DNA of 64,000 nucleotides, from contig NZ_FZOL01000015.1 in NCBI RefSeq assembly GCF_900188455.1, positions 62,001 to 126,000 of the forward strand, read 5' to 3'. Below, piece by piece: positions 56,208 through 63,770 of this stretch (positions within the stretch are counted from its first letter, which is position 1; every line of letters starts with the position of its first letter). The notes under the pieces were generated by a model. It was not told the origin of the DNA and ran no database searches. It was given only the letters and a program-made list of their open reading frames with translations. This DNA is from Pseudomonas japonica (GTDB lineage Bacteria > Pseudomonadota > Gammaproteobacteria > Pseudomonadales > Pseudomonadaceae). A program made the position numbers and the translations under genes.

Positions 56208-56917
56208 CCCGCGTCGGCGCGAATGCGGATCGCATCGTGCCGCCAGTACTCCAGGTCGCAGTCGATCAGACGTCCGTTCTGATCACTGTTGACCCGGGTG
56301 ATATGCAGCCCGGCACTCCCTGGTGACACCTTCAGCGCCGACGCCGCGGCGGCGGGCAAGGCGGTCGGCAGAATCTCGAAACACACCCGCCCGTAGTGGA
56401 TGGCGTAGTGCCGGGCGTAGATCTCGGTCAGCGACTGGCCAAGATCGTGTTCGAGGATGCCGGGAAAGTACTCCGGATTCAGGTAATGCTCGGCATACAG
56501 CACCGCACGCCCGTCGATGCGACGCAGGCGGCAGATCTGGATCACGCTGGACAGCGCCGGCAAGCGCAGGCGCGCGCAGATCGCCGCGGCGGCCGGCTGC
56601 AGGCGCGCCGACAGCAGTTCGGTGGCGGGTACGCGCCCCTGATCACGGACCATGGCGTGGAAATGGCTGCGTTCGATCAGGTCATAGGTCAGCCGCTCGG
56701 GCGCGACGAACCAGCCGCGCCGTTCCTCGCGATAGATCAGGCCCTGGGCCTCCAGTTGCACCAGCGCTTCGCGCAGGGTGATGCGGGTGGTGTCGAACAC
56801 GTCGCTGAGCTTGCGTTCGGCGGGCAGCTTGCTTCCCGGCGGGAGCAGGCCGTGTTCGATCTGCTCCTGCAAGGCATGGCAGATCGCTGTAACCGCGCGG
56901 GTCGGCAGTGCGTGCAT
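56204..56917 (-). CDS. GntR/HutC-family (UTRA) transcriptional regulator
   Basis: A 237-residue regulator. The winged helix-turn-helix covers about residues 3-70 (PPGSKLPAERKLSDVFDTTRITLREALVQLEAQGLIYREERRGWFV), and the C-terminal UTRA ligand domain includes RVPATELLSARLQPA and YAEHYLNPEYFP. The same fold is found in PhnF/PhnR regulators of phosphonate genes. It is divergent from the ABC importer operon it probably controls; a 14-bp palindrome lies 15 bases upstream of its start. The ATG at 56917 fits the family; longer starts overlap the palindrome. Confidence 0.88.
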   Translation of the reverse strand: MHALPTRAVTAICHALQEQIEHGLLPPGSKLPAERKLSDVFDTTRITLREALVQLEAQGLIYREERRGWFVAPERLTYDLIERSHFHAMVRDQGRVPATELLSARLQPAAAAICARLRLPALSSVIQICRLRRIDGRAVLYAEHYLNPEYFPGILEHDLGQSLTEIYARHYAIHYGRVCFEILPTALPAAAASALKVSPGSAGLHITRVNSDQNGRLIDCDLEYWRHDAIRIRADAG

Positions 56918-56931
56918 CAAAGGCTTCCTGT

Positions 56932-56945
56932 CTGGACTAGTCCAG
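56932..56945. promoter_or_regulatory. Candidate GntR operator (perfect palindrome)
   Basis: CTGGACTAGTCCAG is a perfect 14-bp palindrome with a CTAG centre, placed between the regulator gene and its promoter region. HutC/PhnF-type proteins recognise TGGnCTAGnCCA-like sites (family knowledge). It would fit autorepression. Confidence 0.6.
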
Positions 56946-57178
56946 CATCGCATCCGTACCGCAATGGTGCGCAAATGCCGTGCCGGAAAAACCCCTTGAG
57001 CTTAGGCAATGCAGATGAAGCGCAGATGACAGCGGCGCCGAACGGTTGCCCACGACCGCCTTGAAAGCCACGGCAGGCGGGGTTTTTGCCGTGGTCTACG
57101 CTGTATTGCCAAGGTCAGTCGACACATTCCCCGACATCAAACTGTCACGCAACTTGCCTACCTTGGCTCAGGTATTGC

Positions 57179-57190
57179 TGACCTAGACCA
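57179..57190. promoter_or_regulatory. Second candidate operator near the importer promoter
   Basis: TGACCTAGACCA, reading TGGTCTAGGTCA on the other strand, shares the TGGnCTAG half-site with the palindrome at 56932 but is imperfect. It lies 62 bases before the start of the binding-protein gene, a good place to control the operon. An 8-bp hairpin (57068-57075 with 57087-57094) is also present in this intergenic region. Confidence 0.45.
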
Positions 57191-57251
57191 ACCGAAACAC
57201 AGCACGCCCCAACCTCTCACGTTGTGCAAGGCACCCATTAAGGAGCTTCGG

Positions 57252-58316
57252 ATGAAACAGCTTTTCCTGGCCTCTCTGTTAGGCGCGAGCATTGCCCTGT
57301 CGCACACGGCGTTCGCCGCCGACACCGACCTCAAAGCCCTGGAAGACGCCGCCCGCAAGGAAGGCACCGTGAACAGCGTCGGCATGCCCGATGCCTGGGC
57401 CAACTGGAAAGGCACCTGGGCCGACCTGGCCAGCAAGTACGGCCTCAAGCACATGGACACCGACATGAGCTCGGCCCAGGAAGTGGCCAAGTTCGACGCC
57501 GAGAAGGACAACGCCAGCGCCGATATCGGTGACGTCGGCGCCGCCTTCGGCCCGATCGCGAAGGCCAAGGGCGTGACCCAGCCGTACAAGCCGAGCACCT
57601 GGGACCAGGTCCCGGACTGGGCCAAGGACCAGGACGGTCACTGGGCCCTGGCCTATACCGGCACCATCGCCTTCATCGTCAACAAGCAGTTGGTGAAGGA
57701 AGCCGACATCCCGAAAACCTGGCATGACCTGGAAAAGGGCAAGTACAAGGTCGCCATCGGTGACGTCGGCACCGCCGCCCAGGCCGCCAACGGCGTGCTG
57801 GCCGCGGCCATCGCCTACAAGGGCGACGAGAAGAACATCGAGCCGGGCCTGCAGCTGTTCACCAAGCTGGCCCAGCAGAAGCGCCTGTCGCTGGCCAACC
57901 CGACCATCCAGACCCTGGAAAAGGGTGAAGTGGAAGTCGGCGTGGTCTGGGACTTCAACGGCCTGAGCTACCGCCAGCAGATCGATCCGAACCGCTTCGA
58001 AGTGCTGATTCCGTCCGATGGCTCGGTGATCTCCGGCTACACCACCATCATCAACAAGTACGCCAAGCACCCGAATGCCGCCAAGCTGACCCGCGAATAC
58101 ATCTTCAGCGACGCCGGCCAGACCAACCTGGCGATCGGTCACGCCCGTCCGATCCGCGCCGAGCACCTGACGCTGCCGGCCGAGGTGCAGGCCAAGTTGC
58201 TGCCGAACGAGCAGTACCGCGCGGCCCAGCCGATCAAGGACGCCGCGGCCTGGGAGGCCACCTCCAAGGCCCTGCCGCAGAAGTGGCAGGAGCAGGTCAT
58301 CATCGAGATGGAATAA
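57252..58316 (+). CDS. Periplasmic substrate-binding protein of an ABC importer
   Basis: A 354-residue protein with a signal peptide (MKQLFLASLLGASIALSHTAFA). It belongs to the polyamine/iron/phosphonate-type class of binding proteins: DIGDVGAAFGPIAKAKGV, YTGTIAFIVNKQLVKEADIPKTWHDL and YIFSDAGQTNLAIGHARPIR are typical. The start has AAGGAG upstream. A REP pair separates it from the hydrolase and permease genes, which may raise its expression relative to them, as is common in importer operons. Substrate is unknown; the attached hydrolases point to a phosphorus compound. Confidence 0.88.
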   Translation: MKQLFLASLLGASIALSHTAFAADTDLKALEDAARKEGTVNSVGMPDAWANWKGTWADLASKYGLKHMDTDMSSAQEVAKFDAEKDNASADIGDVGAAFGPIAKAKGVTQPYKPSTWDQVPDWAKDQDGHWALAYTGTIAFIVNKQLVKEADIPKTWHDLEKGKYKVAIGDVGTAAQAANGVLAAAIAYKGDEKNIEPGLQLFTKLAQQKRLSLANPTIQTLEKGEVEVGVVWDFNGLSYRQQIDPNRFEVLIPSDGSVISGYTTIINKYAKHPNAAKLTREYIFSDAGQTNLAIGHARPIRAEHLTLPAEVQAKLLPNEQYRAAQPIKDAAAWEATSKALPQKWQEQVIIEME

Positions 58317-58325
58317 GTGGTTCCA

Positions 58326-58430
58326 GGGCCGCTATGCGGCCCTTCGCGAGCAAGCTCGCTCCCACAGGAACAGCGCTGACCTGGCCTTGTGGGAGCGAGC
58401 TTGCTCGCGAAGGACCGCGCAGCGGTCCCC
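58326..58430. repeat. Paired REP palindrome (type B)
   Basis: Opposed elements with GGGCCGCTATGCGGCCC and GGACCGCGCAGCGGTCC outer stems and the core CGCGAGCAAGCTCGCTCCCAC, the classical Pseudomonas REP type. It lies within the operon between the binding protein gene and the hydrolase gene, where such structures often protect the upstream mRNA (inference). Confidence 0.9.
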
Positions 58431-58457
58431 GTCCCACCCGGCCCCGGAGCCCGCAAC

Positions 58458-59264
58458 ATGAAACACAACGTCATCCTGGTCCTCCTCGACGGCCTCAACC
58501 ACCAGGTGGCCCACCACGCCATGGGCCACCTGCACGCCTACGTCGAAGCCGACCGCGCCGCGCTGTACCGCCTTGAATGCGAACTGCCGGCCCTGTCGCG
58601 GCCGCTGTACGAATGCATCCTCACCGGGGTGCCGCCCATCGACAGCGGCATCGTGCACAACCAGGTGTCGCGCCTGTCCAACCAGCGCAGCATCTTCCAT
58701 TACGCCCGCGAGGGCGGCGTGAATACCGCGGCGGCGGCCTATCACTGGGTCAGCGAACTGTACAACCGCACCCCGTTCGACCCGGTCCGCGACCGTCACA
58801 CCCACGCGCCGAAGCTGCCGATCCAGCACGGCCTGTTCTACTACGCCGACCACTACCCGGACTCGCACCTGTTCGCCGACGCCGAGTACCTGCGGCGCAA
58901 GTACCGCCCCGGCTTCCTCCTGGTGCACCCGATGAACATCGACGATGCCGGCCACCGCCACGGCCTGGACAGCAGCCAGTACCGCAACAGTGCGCGCTCG
59001 GCCGACATCCTGCTCGCCGACTACCTGGCCACCTGGCTCGCCGAGGGCTACCAGGTGCTGGTGACCGCCGATCACGGCATGAACAACGACCGCTCGCACA
59101 ACGGCCTGCTGCCGGAGGAGCGCGACGTGCCGCTGTTCGTCTTCGGCGACGGCTTCAGCCTCGACCCCAACGCCAAGCCCCAGCAAACCGAACTGTGCGG
59201 CACCATCTGCCAGTTGCTCGGCGTGGCCCACGACAAACCCGTCTGCCGGGAGCTGCTCTCGTGA
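58458..59264 (+). CDS. Alkaline-phosphatase-superfamily hydrolase in the importer operon
   Basis: A 268-residue protein without a signal peptide, hence cytoplasmic. MKHNVILVLLDGLNH supplies a metal-binding Asp11; the nucleophile is probably Ser47 or Thr56 in ALSRPLYECILTGVPP; other ligands are in NIDDAGHRHG (Asp162/163, His166), TADHGMNND (Asp205, His206) and SHNG (His214). This is the nucleotide pyrophosphatase/phosphodiesterase and phosphonoacetate hydrolase fold. Its place between the importer genes suggests that it acts on the imported compound. Specificity cannot be told from sequence. Confidence 0.82.
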   Translation: MKHNVILVLLDGLNHQVAHHAMGHLHAYVEADRAALYRLECELPALSRPLYECILTGVPPIDSGIVHNQVSRLSNQRSIFHYAREGGVNTAAAAYHWVSELYNRTPFDPVRDRHTHAPKLPIQHGLFYYADHYPDSHLFADAEYLRRKYRPGFLLVHPMNIDDAGHRHGLDSSQYRNSARSADILLADYLATWLAEGYQVLVTADHGMNNDRSHNGLLPEERDVPLFVFGDGFSLDPNAKPQQTELCGTICQLLGVAHDKPVCRELLS

Positions 59265-60103
59265 ATCCGTTGTCTCGTGGCAAGTGGCTGGCGCTGCTGT
59301 GCCTGCTGCCCTTCGCGGTGTTCTTCATCATCTTCCAGATCGCCCCGCTGGCCTGGGTGGCGATCCACAGCCTGCAGGCCGAAAGCGGCTGGGGCCTGGA
59401 CAACTTCAGCAAGATCTTCGCCTCGAAGTTCTACCGCCAGGCGATCCAGCACAGCCTGGAGATCAGTTTCTGGTCGAGCCTGTTCGGCATCCTCATCGCC
59501 GTGCTCGGCAGCTATTCGCTGCAACGGGTGGATTCGCGCCTGCGCGACTTCGTCAACGCCTTCGCCAACATGACCAGCAACTTCTCCGGGGTGCCACTGG
59601 CGTTCGCCTTCATCATCCTGCTGGGCTTCAACGGGGCGCTGACCATGGCCCTGAAGCAGGCCGGGCTGATCGAGGACTTCAACCTGTATTCCAAGACCGG
59701 GTTGATCATCCTCTACACCTACTTCCAGATTCCTCTCGGCGTGCTCCTGCTCTACCCGGCCTTCGACGCCCTGCGCGAAGACTGGCGCGAGTCCGCCGCG
59801 CTGCTCGGTGCCAATGCCTGGCAGTACTGGCGGCATATCGGCCTGCCGGTGCTGACACCCGCACTGCTCGGCACCTTCGTCATCCTCCTGGCCAACGCCC
59901 TCGGTGCCTACGCCACGGTGTACGCCCTGACCACCGGCAACTTCAACGTGCTGCCGATCCGCATCGCCGCCCTGGTGGCCGGTGACATTTCCCTGGACCC
60001 GAACCTGGCCAGCGCCCTGGCGATCATCCTGGTCGGACTGATGACCCTGGTGACCCTGGTCCACCAATGGCTGCTGAAGAGGAGCTACCATGTCGCGCGC
60101 TGA
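59261..60103 (+). CDS. ABC importer permease 1
   Basis: A 280-residue inner membrane protein starting at GTG (MNPLSRGKWLALLCLLPFAVFFII), with six helices and the EAA loop (DALREDWRESAALLGANAWQYWRHIGLPVLTPAL). The GTG overlaps the TGA of the hydrolase gene (GTGA), which shows that the hydrolase is translated as part of the transport operon. It pairs with permease 2, whose start overlaps its end by 14 bp. Confidence 0.9.
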   Translation: MNPLSRGKWLALLCLLPFAVFFIIFQIAPLAWVAIHSLQAESGWGLDNFSKIFASKFYRQAIQHSLEISFWSSLFGILIAVLGSYSLQRVDSRLRDFVNAFANMTSNFSGVPLAFAFIILLGFNGALTMALKQAGLIEDFNLYSKTGLIILYTYFQIPLGVLLLYPAFDALREDWRESAALLGANAWQYWRHIGLPVLTPALLGTFVILLANALGAYATVYALTTGNFNVLPIRIAALVAGDISLDPNLASALAIILVGLMTLVTLVHQWLLKRSYHVAR

Positions 60104-60887
60104 ACCTGGCCGCAGCGCCCTCTACCACCGCCTGGTGGTCTGGGTGCTGTTCCTGATCCTGCTCCTGCCGCTGGCCGGCACCCTGCTCTATTCCCTGGCC
60201 ACCAGCTGGTCGGCGAGCCTGCTGCCCAGCGGCCTGACCTTCAAGTGGTACCTGGCGCTGTGGAGCGATCCGCGCTTCCTCACCGCCTTCGCCCAGTCGC
60301 TGCTGGTCTGCGTCGGCGCGCTGGCATTGTCGGTGCTGCTGATCCTGCCGCTGCTGTTCGTCGTGCATTACCACTTTCCGAAGCTCGACGGACTGATGAA
60401 CATCCTCATCCTGCTGCCCTTCGCGGTGCCGCCGGTGGTGTCCTCGGTGGGCCTGCTGCAGCTCTATGGCTCCGGGCCGATGGCCATGGTCGGCACGCCG
60501 TGGATCCTGATCGGTTGCTATTTCACCGTCGCCCTGCCGTTCATGTACCGGGCGATCACCAACAACCTCCAGGCGATCAACCTCCGCGACCTGATGGACG
60601 CCGCCCAACTGCTCGGCGCCAGCACCTGGCAGGCGGCGTTCCTGGTGATCCTGCCGAACCTGCGCAAGGGCCTGATGGTGGCCTTGCTGCTGTCGTTCTC
60701 GTTCCTCTTCGGCGAGTTCGTCTTCGCCAACCTGCTGGTGGGTACCCGCTACGAAACCCTGCAGGTGTACCTCAACAACATGCGCAACAGCAGTGGTCAC
60801 TTCAACAGTGCCCTGGTGATTTCCTACTTCCTCTTCGTACTGGTGCTGACCTGGGCAGCCAACCGCCTGAACAAGGACAAGACCTGA
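60090..60887 (+). CDS. ABC importer permease 2
   Basis: A 265-residue inner membrane protein with six helices and an EAA loop (LRDLMDAAQLLGASTWQAAFLVILPNLRKGL). It starts inside permease 1 (14-bp overlap, GGAG six bases before the ATG). Together the two permeases form the heterodimeric channel typical of polyamine, iron and phosphonate importers. Confidence 0.9.
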   Translation: MSRAEPGRSALYHRLVVWVLFLILLLPLAGTLLYSLATSWSASLLPSGLTFKWYLALWSDPRFLTAFAQSLLVCVGALALSVLLILPLLFVVHYHFPKLDGLMNILILLPFAVPPVVSSVGLLQLYGSGPMAMVGTPWILIGCYFTVALPFMYRAITNNLQAINLRDLMDAAQLLGASTWQAAFLVILPNLRKGLMVALLLSFSFLFGEFVFANLLVGTRYETLQVYLNNMRNSSGHFNSALVISYFLFVLVLTWAANRLNKDKT

Positions 60888-60888
60888 T

Positions 60889-61878
60889 ATGAGCTTCGTC
60901 AGCATCCAGAACCTGGAAAAGACCTACGCCGGCAGCCCGGTGTTCAAGGACATCAACTTCACCATCGCCCGCGGCGAATTCATCACCCTGCTCGGCCCCT
61001 CCGGCTGCGGCAAGTCGACCCTGCTGCGCTGCATCGCCGGACTGACCCCGGTGGACAGCGGCCAGATCCTCCTCGACGGCCACGACCTGGTGCCGCAGAG
61101 CCCGCAGAAGCGCGGGATCGGCATGGTGTTCCAGAGCTACGCGCTGTTCCCCAACATGACCGTGGCGCAGAACGTCGCCTTCGGCCTGCGCATGCAGAAG
61201 GTCGCCAGCCAGGACAGCCGGAGCCGGGTCGAGGAAGCCCTGCGCATGGTCGAGTTGCAGGACTTCGCCGGGCGCTATCCGCACCAGTTGTCCGGTGGCC
61301 AGTGCCAGCGCGTGGCCCTGGCCCGCTCGCTGGTGACCCGTCCGCGCCTGCTGCTGCTCGATGAGCCGCTGTCGGCGCTCGACGCGCGCATTCGCAAGCA
61401 CCTGCGCGAGCAGATCCGCGGCATCCAGCGCGAACTGGGCCTGACCACGGTGTTCGTCACCCACGACCAGGAAGAGGCGCTGACGATGTCCGATCGCATC
61501 TTCCTGATGAACCAGGGCAAGATCGTCCAGAGCGGCGACGCCGAGACGCTCTATACCGCCCCGGTGGACGCCTTCGCCGCCGGGTTCATCGGCAACTACA
61601 ACCTGCTCGACGCCGAGAGCGCCAGCCGCCTGCTGCAGCGTCCGGTGCACAGTCGTCTGGCGATCCGCCCGGAAGCCATCGCCCTGAGCCTGGACGGCGC
61701 GCTGGACGGCCAGGTGCGCAGCCACAGCCTGCTCGGCAACATCATTCGCTACCGGGTCGAGGCCCGTGGCGTCGAACTGCTGGTGGACGTGCTCAACCGC
61801 TCGTCCGCCGATCTCTATCCGGACGGACAACGGGTATCCTTGTCGATCGATCCAACTGCCCTGCGCGAAGTCGCCTAG
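60889..61878 (+). CDS. ABC importer ATP-binding protein (PotA/FbpC type)
   Basis: A 329-residue ATPase. Walker A is GPSGCGKST, the Q-loop MVFQSYALFP, the signature LSGGQCQRVALARSL (Cys replaces the usual Gln/Arg position after GGQ), Walker B LLLLDEPLSAL, and the switch histidine is in FVTHDQEEALT. The C-terminal 90 residues form a TOBE-like regulatory domain. It starts one base after the permease 2 stop. Confidence 0.92.
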   Translation: MSFVSIQNLEKTYAGSPVFKDINFTIARGEFITLLGPSGCGKSTLLRCIAGLTPVDSGQILLDGHDLVPQSPQKRGIGMVFQSYALFPNMTVAQNVAFGLRMQKVASQDSRSRVEEALRMVELQDFAGRYPHQLSGGQCQRVALARSLVTRPRLLLLDEPLSALDARIRKHLREQIRGIQRELGLTTVFVTHDQEEALTMSDRIFLMNQGKIVQSGDAETLYTAPVDAFAAGFIGNYNLLDAESASRLLQRPVHSRLAIRPEAIALSLDGALDGQVRSHSLLGNIIRYRVEARGVELLVDVLNRSSADLYPDGQRVSLSIDPTALREVA

Positions 61879-61900
61879 GGATGCACGGGAGTTTTCTTGA

Positions 61901-62554
61901 ATGGCTTTAGCGATCTTCGATCTCGACGAAACCCTGATCCACGGCGACTGCGCCTCGCTGTGGAGCGAGCAGATGGCCCGCCTGGGCTGGGTCGACGGCC
62001 CCTCGTTCCTGCGCCGCGACCATGAGCTGATGGAGGCGTACGGCAAGGGCCACCTGGCCATGGAGGACTACATGGCCTTCAGCCTGGAGCCCGTGGCCGG
62101 GCGCACACCGGAGGAGGTCGAGCATCTGGTGGAGCCATGGGTGGAGGACTTCATCGAGCCGATCATCTTCAGCGATGCCTGCCGCGTGATTGCCGAGCAC
62201 CGTCGGCAGGGCGACCGGATCCTGGTGATCTCGGCCTCGGGCAATCATCTGGTGGGGCCGATCGCGGCGCGGCTGGGGATCGACGAATTCCTGGCGATCG
62301 ATCTGGAAGTGGCCAACGGCGTCTACACCGGCCGTACGCAAGGCGTGCTGACCTACCGAGAGGGCAAGATCACCCGCTTGCTGGAGTGGCTGGATCAGGA
62401 AGAGGAGAACCTGGAGGGGGCGAGTTTCTATTCCGACTCGCGCAATGACCTGCCGCTGCTGTTGAAGGTGGATCACCCGCATGTGGTGAATCCGGATCCG
62501 GTGCTGCGCGAGCATGCCGAGAAGAATGGCTGGCCGATCCTGGCCTGGACCTGA
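61901..62554 (+). CDS. HAD-IB family phosphatase-like hydrolase
   Basis: A 217-residue protein with the nucleophile motif FDLDETLIHGD (Asp7, Asp9), motif II in LVISASGNH, a lysine in the GKITRL region and motif III FYSDSRNDLPLL. It belongs to the SerB-like HAD-IB group, which includes phosphoserine and phosphocholine phosphatases. It follows the ATPase gene by 22 bp and is probably the last gene of the importer operon, so it may release phosphate from the imported substrate or its product. Confidence 0.85.
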   Translation: MALAIFDLDETLIHGDCASLWSEQMARLGWVDGPSFLRRDHELMEAYGKGHLAMEDYMAFSLEPVAGRTPEEVEHLVEPWVEDFIEPIIFSDACRVIAEHRRQGDRILVISASGNHLVGPIAARLGIDEFLAIDLEVANGVYTGRTQGVLTYREGKITRLLEWLDQEEENLEGASFYSDSRNDLPLLLKVDHPHVVNPDPVLREHAEKNGWPILAWT

Positions 62555-62563
62555 GGTGGTTTC

Positions 62564-62694
62564 GGGGACCGCGTTGCGGTCCTTCGCGGTGGTTCGTCAC
62601 ACGACAAGCCTCGCTCCTACAGGAAATCTGAGTTGCCTGTAGGAGCGAGGCTTGTCGTGTGACGAACCACCGCGAAGGGCCGCAACGCGGCCCC
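62564..62694. repeat. Paired REP palindrome (type A)
   Basis: Opposed elements with GGACCGCGTTGCGGTCC and GGGCCGCAACGCGGCCC stems and the core GTGGTTCGTCACACGACAAG, then CTCGCTCCTAC, separated by about 20 bp. It lies between the convergent importer operon and the quinone oxidoreductase gene and may end both transcripts. Confidence 0.9.
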
Positions 62695-62700
62695 AAATGC

Positions 62701-63663
62701 CTAAACCAGGGTCGGATCGATCACCAGCACCAGCTTCCCGGAAACCTGGTTCCCCGCCAGTTCCTCGAAGGCCGACTGCGCATCCGCCACCGGGTAGCTG
62801 CCCACCAGTTGCGGCTGCAACCTGCCCTCGCTGAACAGCGGCCAGACCTGCTGATGCAGGTCGCGGAGCAGATCCGCCTTGAACTGGTCGTCACGGTTGC
62901 GCAGCGTCGAGCCGGTCAGCTGGATACGCTTGCCCAGCAACAAGGCCAGATCCAGATCCGCTTTACGCCCACCCATCAGGCCGATGATCACCCAGCGTCC
63001 GTCCCGCGCCAGCAACTTGAGGTTCAGCGCGGCATAATTGGCGCCCACCGGATCGAGCACCACATCGAACGGGGCAAAGTCGTTCAGTGCCTCCAGATCA
63101 TCACCACGCACCACGCCACCGCTGGCCCCCAGTGCCTCGCAGTAGGCCAGGCGATCGGCCGAGCCCACGCTGACCCAGCAGGGGCTGCCAAAGGCCTTGC
63201 ACAGCTGGATGCCCGCCGACCCGACACCACTGGCCCCGGCGTGCAGCAGCACCTTCTCACCGGGCCTCAGACCACCAAGCTGGAACAGGTTGAGCCAGGC
63301 CGTGGCATACACCTCCGGCAGCGCCGCCGCCTCATGCAGGCTCAGGCCTTCCGGCACCGGCAGCACATGACGGGCATCGACCACCACTTCCTCGGCCATG
63401 CCGCCGCCGGCGAGCAGCGCGCAGACCCGGTCACCCATCTGCCAGGACGCACCGGCGCCCACCTCGACGATCACCCCGGAACATTCCAGCCCCAGGTATT
63501 CGCTGGCACCCGGCGGTGGCGGGTAGAGCCCCGCGCGCTGCAGCAGGTCGGCACGGTTGAGGCCGGCGGCGGCAACACGAATCCGCACTTGACCTACATC
63601 GCAGGCCGGGCTTGGTGCCTCAACCCACTCCACATGTCCGTCAACGCCTTGCAATGCCTTCAC
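62701..63663 (-). CDS. NAD(P)H-quinone oxidoreductase (zinc-less MDR family)
   Basis: A 320-residue medium-chain reductase of the quinone oxidoreductase/PIG3 type, starting at GTG with GGAGG upstream (MKALQGVDGHVEWVEAP). NRADLLQRAGLYPPPPGASEYLGLE is the GroES-like N-terminal part; the cofactor-binding motif is LHAGASGVGSAGIQLCKA near residue 142, typical of NADPH-dependent members. It lacks the zinc-binding cysteines of alcohol dehydrogenases. It is divergent from prc. Confidence 0.88.
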   Translation of the reverse strand: MKALQGVDGHVEWVEAPSPACDVGQVRIRVAAAGLNRADLLQRAGLYPPPPGASEYLGLECSGVIVEVGAGASWQMGDRVCALLAGGGMAEEVVVDARHVLPVPEGLSLHEAAALPEVYATAWLNLFQLGGLRPGEKVLLHAGASGVGSAGIQLCKAFGSPCWVSVGSADRLAYCEALGASGGVVRGDDLEALNDFAPFDVVLDPVGANYAALNLKLLARDGRWVIIGLMGGRKADLDLALLLGKRIQLTGSTLRNRDDQFKADLLRDLHQQVWPLFSEGRLQPQLVGSYPVADAQSAFEELAGNQVSGKLVLVIDPTLV

Positions 63664-63692
63664 AGTGCCTCCATAGTTGATGTCAAGACCGA

Positions 63693-63720
63693 GCCTGGCG
63701 CTTGTAGCGCCAGGCTTTTT
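63693..63720 (+). terminator. Rho-independent terminator upstream of prc
   Basis: GCCTGGCGC (63693-63701) pairs perfectly with GCGCCAGGC (63707-63715) across the loop TTGTA, followed by five T residues on the plus strand. No plus-strand gene ends nearby; the flanking genes are divergent. It could end an antisense or small RNA, or act as an attenuator in the prc leader. Confidence 0.85.
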
Positions 63721-63770
63721 GCATTTTGCGACCGGATCTTCTGGAACCGGCGAATCAAAGACGGCCCACT

